A stretch of DNA of 14,442 nt from Candidatus Aminicenantota bacterium (GTDB taxonomy: Bacteria; Acidobacteriota; Aminicenantia; Aminicenantales; Saccharicenantaceae): the NCBI GenBank assembly GCA_026393955.1, contig JAPKZE010000349.1:1-14442 (forward strand), written 5' to 3'. This document shows, piece after piece, positions 1-5,784 of this stretch; position 1 is the stretch's first letter, and each line of letters opens with the position of its first letter. The translations under genes and the position numbers were made by a program. Under the pieces are notes generated by a model that had not been told where the DNA came from, made no database searches, and worked only from the letters and a program-made list of their open reading frames with translations.

Positions 1-58
1 GGCTCGGAGCCGCTATTCTGGGAAGTATCTTAAAAAGAACACTCTTCTCAGATATCTC

Positions 59-96
59 GCAGAATCGCGGCTTCGAGTGCTCAGCCCCGATTCTGC
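59..96. repeat. Intergenic hairpin downstream of ltaE
   Basis: A perfect 9-base inverted repeat (GCAGAATCG at 59-67, CGATTCTGC at 88-96) encloses a second 4-base stem (GGCT at 69-72, AGCC at 83-86) after one C/C mismatch, leaving a 10-base loop. A third partial arm, ATTCTG at 15-20, could pair with CAGAAT at 60-65 instead, so two mutually exclusive hairpins can be drawn. No U-run directly follows on either strand, so this is not a textbook intrinsic terminator. The rest of 1-204 shows no coding region, tRNA or rRNA that I can recognise. The element could end ltaE transcription or belong to an RNA or gene entering from the left edge; the sequence does not decide. Confidence 0.4.
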
Positions 97-204
97 CGGG
101 TCGCTCCCAAGAGTCCGCTTCCCGCCGCCGGGGCCGGGGAGCTAGAGGCGATTCCCGAGCACAGCCGGAGAGAGGCTTCCTGGAGTCGGGAGCAGGCCCT
201 GTTT

Positions 205-1239
205 CTAGCCCAGGATCTCTTTGAAGGCCTTGATGGCCCGTTCGACGTCCTCGTCGCCGACATCCTTGTGGGTGACCATGCGGATGCCGCCGCTGACGGC
301 CAGGGCCAGAATGCCCTGCTCCTTCATCTTGGTCACCATGACCGGCACGGTGATCTTGGGGTGGTCGAAACCGAAGATGAGGATATCGGTCTCGACCGCG
401 GCCGGGTCGATCGTGACGCCCGGCAGACCGCTGATCCCCCGGGCCAGCGTCTTCGCCCGGATGTGGTCATCCTTGAGCCGGTCGACCATTTCGGTCAGGG
501 CCAGGATCCCGGGCGCGGCCAGGACGCCGACCTGACGCATCCCGCCGCCGAGGGCTTTCCGCAGCCGGCGGCCGAACTCGATCCGCTCCCGGCCGGCCAC
601 GAGCACGGAGCCGACGGGGGCCGACAGCCCCTTGGACAGGCAGAACTGCAGGGAATCGACCTCGTCGGCGAAGGCCCTGACCGGGACGCCCGAAGCGACG
701 CTGGCATTGAAGATCCTGGCCCCGTCGAGGTGGATCTTCAGGCCGTGTTCGTCCGCGACCGCCCGCATGGCCTTGAAGTTCGCCAGCGGGATGACCGCCC
801 CGCCCCAGTTGTTGTGGGTGTTCTCCAGGCAGATGAGGGTCGTCTGGGGCGTGTGGACGTTCGGCTTGCGGACCGCGGCGGCGACGTCCTTGGGATCCAT
901 GGCCCCGCGCTCCGACCGGACCGGCCGCGGCGTCACGCCCGAAATGAAGGTCATGTGGGTCGATTCCATATTATAGATATGCGAGCGTTCTTCGACGATG
1001 ACCTCCTCGAGAGCGTTCGTCCACATCTTGACGGCGATGGAATTGGCCATGGTCCCGGAGGGGCAGAAGAGCGCCGCCTCCTTGCCCATGGTCTGGGCGG
1101 CCAGCCGCTCGAGCTCAAGGACGGTCGGGTCGTCGCCGAGGACGTCGTCCCCGACCACGGCCTCGGCCATGGCCTTCCTCATCCGGTCGGTCGGCCGCGT
1201 GACGGTATCGCTGCGAAAGTCGGAATATCGAATGGTCAT
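205..1239 (-). CDS. ltaE: Low-specificity L-threonine aldolase (PLP enzyme)
   Basis: A 344-residue fold-type I PLP enzyme that cleaves L-threonine or L-allo-threonine to glycine and acetaldehyde in the cytoplasm. Family landmarks are in order: FRSDTVTRPT near the N-terminus (8-17), GDDVLGDDPT (30-39), CPSGTMANS (59-67), SHIYN (86-90), LENTHNNWGG (138-147), LDGAR with the cofactor-contacting Asp172, and SKG with the expected Schiff-base Lys203. Length matches the family (about 330-350). The start is set at the ATG at 1239 because GGAGG (1251-1247) lies 7 bases upstream. The in-frame GTG at 1245 overlaps that ribosome site and would add only two residues. It is transcribed away from the PASTA operon from its own promoter. 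The aldolase assignment is firm; threo/allo preference cannot be read from sequence. Confidence 0.94.
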   Translation of the reverse strand: MTIRYSDFRSDTVTRPTDRMRKAMAEAVVGDDVLGDDPTVLELERLAAQTMGKEAALFCPSGTMANSIAVKMWTNALEEVIVEERSHIYNMESTHMTFISGVTPRPVRSERGAMDPKDVAAAVRKPNVHTPQTTLICLENTHNNWGGAVIPLANFKAMRAVADEHGLKIHLDGARIFNASVASGVPVRAFADEVDSLQFCLSKGLSAPVGSVLVAGRERIEFGRRLRKALGGGMRQVGVLAAPGILALTEMVDRLKDDHIRAKTLARGISGLPGVTIDPAAVETDILIFGFDHPKITVPVMVTKMKEQGILALAVSGGIRMVTHKDVGDEDVERAIKAFKEILG

Positions 1240-1246
1240 TCTCACA

Positions 1247-1251
1247 CCTCC
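1247..1251 (-). promoter_or_regulatory. ltaE ribosome binding site
   Basis: On the minus strand GGAGG is followed 7 bases later by ATG at 1239. It decides the start codon, because the upstream in-frame GTG (1245-1243) falls directly on the tail of this site. With the predicted promoter at 1261-1289 the leader would be only about 15 bases long. Confidence 0.8.
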
Positions 1252-1260
1252 GAAAGGGGC

Positions 1261-1289
1261 ATTATAGCGCGTGACGGGGACCCGGGCAA
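1261..1289 (-). promoter_or_regulatory. Sigma70-type promoter of ltaE
   Basis: Read on the minus strand, TTGCCC (1289-1284) and a perfect TATAAT (1266-1261) are separated by exactly 17 bases, just upstream of the ltaE ribosome site. The -35 matches TTGACA at 4 of 6 positions. TATAAT is rare in such GC-rich DNA. The same TTGC-start, 17-base-spacer layout recurs before nusA, which supports the call. Start of transcription is inferred near 1254. Confidence 0.7.
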
Positions 1290-1300
1290 CGCGGCGCGCG

Positions 1301-1329
1301 TTTACTTGGTTCTGGAAGTATGCTAATAA
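1301..1329 (+). promoter_or_regulatory. Promoter of the PASTA-to-miaB operon
   Basis: TTTACT (1301-1306) and an extended -10 of form TGC-TAATAA (TG at 1321-1322, hexamer 1324-1329) are 17 bases apart. They lie in a conspicuously AT-rich patch upstream of the PASTA gene. The -35 matches the consensus at 4 of 6 positions, and the extended TG would compensate. This promoter is back-to-back with that of ltaE: the two -35 boxes are only 11 bases apart, so polymerases may compete. No strong ribosome site is visible before the PASTA ATG at 1363. Confidence 0.5.
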
Positions 1330-1362
1330 TAGATTTCGAGTTTTCGAGCGTGATCACTGCAA

Positions 1363-2079
1363 ATGGCCAAAAAAGTCCTCTATAGCGCGGCGGTCTCCAC
1401 GCTTCTCTTTTTCATCCTGTTCTTCCTGAGCGCCATCATCTTCTCCCAGGTCCTGCTCCGGAGCGAGGTCGTCTCCGTCCCCGACCTCACCGGCAAGCCC
1501 GTCGCCCAGGCCCGGTCCGAGCTCCAGAAGAAGGACCTGACCCTGGCCCAGAAGGGGGCCGAATCGAACGACCGCATCGAGAAGGGCCTCATCGTCAGGC
1601 AGGACCCGGCCCCGGGCTCGCGGATCCGGACGACCCGCGTCGTCCAGGTCTTCACCAGCTCCGGCAGCGGCACGGTGACCGTTCCCGACCTCGCCGAGAA
1701 GCCCCTCGACGAGGCCCTGACCCTGCTCCAAGCGGCCGGACTGACCCGGGGCAGGATGACCCAGGTCCACACGCACCGCCTCCCGGCCGGCCGGATCTTG
1801 GACCAGAGGCCCGTCCGGGGCGCCGTGGTCGAGCGCGGTTTCTCCGTCGGGCTCCTCCTCAGCCAGGGCGACCTCGACGCCCGTTACGTCATGCCCGACC
1901 TCATCGGCCGGCGGGCCGACGGCATCATCGGACGTCTCGACGGCTGGGGCTTCAAGGTCGCCGATATCCGCTACGTCTATTACCCGGGGGCCCCGGCGGG
2001 CCTCATCGTCAAACAGGACCCGCCGAACGGCTTCCGCATCCAGAAGAGGAACCGCATCTCCTTCGAGGTGAGCCGCTGA
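1363..2079 (+). CDS. Membrane-anchored triple-PASTA domain protein
   Basis: A 238-residue protein with a short basic N-terminus, one hydrophobic membrane segment (about residues 6-32) and then three PASTA repeats in the periplasm (about 37-100, 104-168 and 175-237). Each repeat opens with VPDL or MPDL (39-42, 107-110, 177-180), and the first and third carry the typical QDP-P-G turn (80-85, 218-223); the second has a QRPVRG variant. PASTA modules bind muropeptides or beta-lactams in Ser/Thr kinases and penicillin-binding proteins. Here there is neither a kinase nor a transpeptidase domain, so the biochemical role is unknown and a cell-wall-sensing or scaffold role is inference. Its TGA overlaps the rpe ATG by one base (TGATG), pointing to translational coupling. 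The ribosome site is weak. Confidence 0.9.
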   Translation: MAKKVLYSAAVSTLLFFILFFLSAIIFSQVLLRSEVVSVPDLTGKPVAQARSELQKKDLTLAQKGAESNDRIEKGLIVRQDPAPGSRIRTTRVVQVFTSSGSGTVTVPDLAEKPLDEALTLLQAAGLTRGRMTQVHTHRLPAGRILDQRPVRGAVVERGFSVGLLLSQGDLDARYVMPDLIGRRADGIIGRLDGWGFKVADIRYVYYPGAPAGLIVKQDPPNGFRIQKRNRISFEVSR

Positions 2080-2741
2080 TGGTCCTCATCGCTCCGTCCA
2101 TCCTCTCCGCCGACTTCTCCCGGCTCGGCGAGGCCGTCCGGCTGGCCGAGACGGCCGGGGCCGATCTCATCCACGTCGACATCATGGACGGGCACTTCGT
2201 GCCCAACTTGACCCTCGGCCCCCAGCTCGTCGCGGCCATCCGGCGCGAGACGCGCCTGCCCATCGACGTCCATCTCATGGTCGAGAACCCCCGGGCCTTC
2301 GTGCCCCTGTTCCACGAGGCCGGGGCCGACTGGATCTCCCTCCACGTCGAGGCCACGGCCCATCTCCACAAGGACCTGACCCTGATCCGCTCGCTCGGCC
2401 GCAAGGCCGGCGTCGCGCTCAACCCGGCCACGCCCCTCGAGACCCTGAGCGAGGCCCTGGACGTCATCGACTACGTCCTGATCATGTCGGTCAATCCCGG
2501 CTGGGGCGGCCAATCCTTCATCCCGTCCTGCCGGGCCAAGATCAGCAAGCTCCGCGACTGGATCCGGGCCGCGGGCCGCGTCATCCCCATCGAGGTCGAC
2601 GGCGGCATCAAGCTCGACAACGCGGAGGACGTCATCCGGGACGGCTGTGAGATCGTCGTGGCCGGCTCGGCCGTCTTCGACGCCCCCGATCCGGCCGCGG
2701 CCATCCGGGCTCTGAAAGACATCGCGAGGAAGCTCTCATGA
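2079..2741 (+). CDS. rpe: Ribulose-phosphate 3-epimerase
   Basis: A 220-residue TIM-barrel enzyme that interconverts D-ribulose 5-phosphate and D-xylulose 5-phosphate in the pentose phosphate pathway. All family signatures are present: APSILSAD (5-12), the metal site IHVDIMDGHF (His32, Asp34), DVHLMVENP with His65, the phosphate-loop motif MSVNPGWGGQSF (136-147), the catalytic acid in EVDGGI (Asp174) and AGSAVF (195-200). The usual Phe in NPGFGGQ is Trp here, a mild substitution. Length is standard. GAGGTGA (2065-2071) sits 7 bases before the ATG, which overlaps the PASTA stop. The 3' end overlaps the next start by 4 bases (ATGA), so rpe is expressed within the operon. Confidence 0.98.
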   Translation: MVLIAPSILSADFSRLGEAVRLAETAGADLIHVDIMDGHFVPNLTLGPQLVAAIRRETRLPIDVHLMVENPRAFVPLFHEAGADWISLHVEATAHLHKDLTLIRSLGRKAGVALNPATPLETLSEALDVIDYVLIMSVNPGWGGQSFIPSCRAKISKLRDWIRAAGRVIPIEVDGGIKLDNAEDVIRDGCEIVVAGSAVFDAPDPAAAIRALKDIARKLS

Positions 2742-3568
2742 AGATATCCGCCTCCAAGACCACTCTCACTCTCCTGATCCCGCTCCTCGCCGCGCTCAGC
2801 CTGGTCACGGCCTGCCACAAAAAGGCGCCCGAGATCACGCCCGACCTGGCCTCCTCCGACGAGGCCCTCTACCGGCTGGGGGAGCAGTACATCAAGAAGG
2901 ACTCGGAGAAGGCCATCCTCTACCTGCGCCAGGTCATCGACTCCTTCCCGAAGAGCTTCTACGCCCAGCGGGCCAAGCTCCTCATCGCCGACGCCTATTT
3001 CAAGAAGGGCGATGAGAGCAGCATGATCCTGGCCTCGGCGGAGTACCGGGAGTTCATCCGGTCCTACCCGTATTCGCCGTCGGCCGCCTACGCCCAGTAC
3101 CAGATCGCCATGACCTTCTACAATAAGATGCTGAAGCCCGGGCGGGACCCGTCCAAGACGATCCAGGCCCTGGCGGAATTCAAGAAGGTCATCACCGACT
3201 TTCCCGGCAGCGACCAGGCCCGGGAGGCCCAGGAGATGATCAAGAGCTGCGAGGAACGGTTGGCCGGGCACGGCTTCGAGATCGCCTACGGCTATTACCG
3301 GCGCAAGGCCTTCCGGGCCGCCATCAGCCGCCTGTCCGAGATCATGAACCTCTATCCGAACTATTCGGACCTCGACCGGGTCTATTACACCCTGGGCGAC
3401 TGCTACTTCCTGCTGAACATCCTCGACCAGGCCGTCCCCTACTTCTCCAAGGTGGTTACGGACTACCCCGGACAGAAAACGGCCGAAAGCGCGTCGAAGC
3501 GGCTGGCGGAGATCGAGAATCTCAAGAAGAACCCCTCCAGCCCCAAGCCCAAGCCCAAGAAGAAGTGA
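2738..3568 (+). CDS. BamD-like outer membrane assembly lipoprotein (TPR)
   Basis: A 276-residue lipoprotein. The N-terminus (1-25) is a signal sequence ending in the lipobox VTAC, with Cys26 as the lipidated residue, so signal peptidase II processing is expected. The rest is built of TPR-like helical pairs. One example is residues 40-75, with paired alanine and tyrosine positions and the DSFPKSFYAQRAKLLIADAY pattern; another is near 190-240. This matches the BamD/YfiO family, which helps the BAM complex insert beta-barrel proteins into the outer membrane. The tail is short and Lys/Pro-rich. The ATG overlaps the rpe stop by 4 bases and has GAGGA 7 bases upstream (2726-2730). A barrel-like protein is encoded directly downstream. 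A generic TPR lipoprotein (for example CpoB-like) is a less likely alternative. Confidence 0.85.
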   Translation: MKISASKTTLTLLIPLLAALSLVTACHKKAPEITPDLASSDEALYRLGEQYIKKDSEKAILYLRQVIDSFPKSFYAQRAKLLIADAYFKKGDESSMILASAEYREFIRSYPYSPSAAYAQYQIAMTFYNKMLKPGRDPSKTIQALAEFKKVITDFPGSDQAREAQEMIKSCEERLAGHGFEIAYGYYRRKAFRAAISRLSEIMNLYPNYSDLDRVYYTLGDCYFLLNILDQAVPYFSKVVTDYPGQKTAESASKRLAEIENLKKNPSSPKPKPKKK

Positions 3569-3596
3569 CCCCGCAGGGGGGTCGGGGAGGATTGCC

Positions 3597-4385
3597 ATGC
3601 GGTTAGGGAGAGGCCGGATTCGAGCCGGGCTGGCTTTTTGCGCGGTGATCGGGCTCGTCGCCGCGCCGGCCGCGACAACCGGGTTGGCCGCCGCCCAGCT
3701 GAACGTCAGGGCCTTCTCCGCCGGCCTGGGCTACGAGTACCTGTCGAGGACGGTCGTCTGGGACGGGGATACGGACGCCTCCAGGCTGCAGGCCAGCCTC
3801 GTCACCGCTCGGGCCGACTTCGAGTTCGACAACGGCATCGTCTTCAGCCTCAGCGCCGGCCTGGCGCCGACCGACGTCGCCGCCCTGACCTTCAACACGC
3901 TGCCCATCGGTCTCCAGTACGACGGGGCGCCGCTCACGGGCTTCGCCTTCGGGGCCGAGGCTTTCGCGCCCATTCATCAGTACTCGAATTTTGAGATTAG
4001 CGGGACGGGCCGGTTCGTCTATTCTTTCGGTATGGAAAAGACGTGGCCGCTCGAGGATTTCGCCGTAGAGGGCGAGGCCAAGGGCTCCCTGAGCTGGCTG
4101 GAAGCCGCGATCGGCGGGCGGGTCTCCTACCTCTCCTTCGAGAGGATCATCCCCTACCTGGAGATCTCCGTCCGCTGGCTCCACGCCGGATTCGAGATGA
4201 CCGAGACCCTCGGCGACCTCGGCGGCACCGAGACCAAGCGCGTCGACGATCTCGGGTTTGGCGTCGCGTTGGGCGCGGACGCCGACCTGACCCACCGCCT
4301 CGGCGTCAAGGTCAAGGCCGGGCTCGTGCCCTATTCCGGCGGCGTGGACGGCCTCGTCACCGTCGGGCTCCTGTACAAGTTCTGA
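3597..4385 (+). CDS. Putative outer membrane beta-barrel protein
   Basis: A 262-residue protein that I cannot assign to a named family. It has a basic start, a hydrophobic stretch and a likely signal peptidase I site after Ala33 (AAA|Q). The mature part alternates polar and hydrophobic residues in short strands separated by Gly/Asp turns, and the chain ends in YKF. A terminal Phe is the classic recognition signal of BAM substrates, so an 8- to 12-strand barrel is inferred. GGGGAGG (3584-3590) lies 6 bases before the ATG. It sits between the BamD-like gene and an exported protease. Oddities: the end of the signal peptide carries a 23-base sequence also found in infB, and around 3975-4035 the codons turn unusually AT-ending (AAT TTT, ATT, TAT TCT) compared with neighbours. 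Confidence 0.65.
   Translation: MRLGRGRIRAGLAFCAVIGLVAAPAATTGLAAAQLNVRAFSAGLGYEYLSRTVVWDGDTDASRLQASLVTARADFEFDNGIVFSLSAGLAPTDVAALTFNTLPIGLQYDGAPLTGFAFGAEAFAPIHQYSNFEISGTGRFVYSFGMEKTWPLEDFAVEGEAKGSLSWLEAAIGGRVSYLSFERIIPYLEISVRWLHAGFEMTETLGDLGGTETKRVDDLGFGVALGADADLTHRLGVKVKAGLVPYSGGVDGLVTVGLLYKF
3669..3691 (+). repeat. Dispersed 23-base repeat, copy in signal peptide
   Basis: These 23 bases are identical to 10701-10723 in infB and are read in the same frame in both genes, as Ala-Ala-Thr-Thr-Gly-Leu-Ala plus the first two bases of another Ala codon (residues 25-32 of the barrel protein). The centre is a palindrome, CAACC-G-GGTTG, flanked by CCGCG on the left and a partial match on the right. 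The rarer codons ACA and TTG are shared. It is either a small mobile palindrome or a coincidence favoured by Ala/Thr-rich coding. Confidence 0.45.
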
Positions 4386-4400
4386 GGCAAGGAGAGGATC

Positions 4401-5771
4401 ATGACCAAGCCGTCCGGACGATCCCTCAAGGCCGCCGGGGTCCTTCTCTGCGCCGTCTGCGCGGCGTTCGGGACGGGCGCCGCGAGCATTGAGCGGCCGC
4501 TGAAAAGGCCCAGCCTGTCGGCCGCGCGCCAAGCCCGCAATTTCCGCGTCGAAGGCCCCGTCCGGCGCCGCCCCGGCGCCGCCTACGCCCCCGACCGGGT
4601 TCTCGTCCGCTTCCGGCCCGGCGTCGACGAGACCTATGCCGATGGCCTTCTCCGGTCCTACGGCTTCCCGGCCGTCCGCCGCATCCCGGGGATCGGCGTC
4701 TACAGCGTCAAGACCGCCGCCGGGATATCGGTGACGGAGACCTTGGCCATGCTCCGCCGCAACGGCGACGTCGAGCTGGCCCGGCCCGACCACCGGGCCC
4801 GCCTGGCCGACGTCCCTGACGACGCCTACTTCGCCGGCTACCAGTACGCGCTCCGGAACACGGGCGGCATTCTGGCCATCACGCCTTATCTCCAATACCA
4901 GACGACGGCCGGCGCCGACATCAAGGCCACGACCGCCTGGGACGCCGTCAAGGGCGACGCGGAGACGGTCATCGCCATCCTCGATACCGGCGTCGACATG
5001 ACCCATCCCGACCTCGCCGGCAAGATCGTCTCCGGCGGCCACGACTTCGCCAACGACGACGACGACGCCACGGACGATCACTGGCACGGAACGCACGTGG
5101 CCGGGATCGCCGCGGCCGGAACGAACAACTCGACCGGCATCGCCGGCGTGGCCTGGAACTGCCGCATCCTGCCGGTCAAGGTTACCGACCAGACCGGCTC
5201 CGGCTGGTACAGCTGGATCATCGACGGCATCGTCTGGGCGGCCGACCACGGGGCCGACGTCATCAACCTCAGCCTCGGCGACCTCGTCGACGACCCGTTC
5301 CTCAAGGACGCCTGCCGGTACGCGCACGACAAGGGGATCATCGTCGTGGCCTCGGCCGGCAACGACGGCACCGAAGGCGTCTTCTACCCGGCCGCTTATG
5401 ACGAGTACGTCCTGGCCGTGGCCGCCAGCGACTTCAACGACACCCTCGCCGCCTTCTCCAGCTACGGACCCGAAGTCGATGTGGCGGCGCCGGGGGTGTG
5501 GATCCTCGGCCCGGCGCCCCAGTGGTACGTGGGGACCGGCGCCCTGCCCTATCTCTTCGCCTCGGGGACGTCCATGGCCGCCCCGCACGTGGCCGGCCTG
5601 GCCGCGCTCATCCGGAGCGCCAAGCCCGATCTCACGGCGGACGACATCATGAAGATCATCCGCTACACGGCCGACGACATCAATCACGCGACCGCGCCCG
5701 GCCGCGACGACCACGCCGGCTACGGCCGCATCAACATGGCCAAGGCGCTGGCGCCGTACATCATCGACTAG
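4401..5771 (+). CDS. Secreted subtilisin-like serine protease (S8) with prodomain
   Basis: A 456-residue exported peptidase of the subtilase family. Residues 1-28 form a signal peptide. A fervidolysin/inhibitor-type propeptide follows at about 62-136 (it begins YAPDRVLVRFRPGVD and would be cleaved on maturation), then the catalytic domain at about 175-452. The triad is intact: Asp195 in AILDTGVD, His229 in HGTHVAGI and Ser391 in GTSMAAPHVAG. The oxyanion Asn321 lies in ASAGND. An Asp-rich run (219-226) just before the His motif may bind calcium. The protein stops soon after the catalytic core, without a C-terminal sorting or surface-anchor domain. AAGGAG (4389-4394) lies 6 bases before the ATG. 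Substrate is unknown; periplasmic or extracellular protein degradation is inferred. Position between a barrel gene and recN looks like operon sharing, not a pathway. Confidence 0.95.
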   Translation: MTKPSGRSLKAAGVLLCAVCAAFGTGAASIERPLKRPSLSAARQARNFRVEGPVRRRPGAAYAPDRVLVRFRPGVDETYADGLLRSYGFPAVRRIPGIGVYSVKTAAGISVTETLAMLRRNGDVELARPDHRARLADVPDDAYFAGYQYALRNTGGILAITPYLQYQTTAGADIKATTAWDAVKGDAETVIAILDTGVDMTHPDLAGKIVSGGHDFANDDDDATDDHWHGTHVAGIAAAGTNNSTGIAGVAWNCRILPVKVTDQTGSGWYSWIIDGIVWAADHGADVINLSLGDLVDDPFLKDACRYAHDKGIIVVASAGNDGTEGVFYPAAYDEYVLAVAASDFNDTLAAFSSYGPEVDVAAPGVWILGPAPQWYVGTGALPYLFASGTSMAAPHVAGLAALIRSAKPDLTADDIMKIIRYTADDINHATAPGRDDHAGYGRINMAKALAPYIID

Positions 5772-5784
5772 CGGTCCAACGGGC

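Noticed and set aside
970..975. TATAAT on the minus strand inside ltaE
   Set aside because: At a 17-base spacer the -35 position reads TCGTCG, no match; the box is created by the Tyr-Asn-Met codons of the SHIYNM motif.
268..1326. 352-residue plus-strand open frame over ltaE
   Set aside because: It lies opposite a well-supported threonine aldolase; its translation is rich in Gly, Asp, Arg and His with no family pattern, as expected of an antisense frame in GC-rich DNA.
3569..3580. CCCC-GCA-GGGG between the bamD-like and barrel genes as a terminator
   Set aside because: The stem is only four pairs, has no U-run and overlaps the approach to a strong ribosome site; the genes are more likely cotranscribed.
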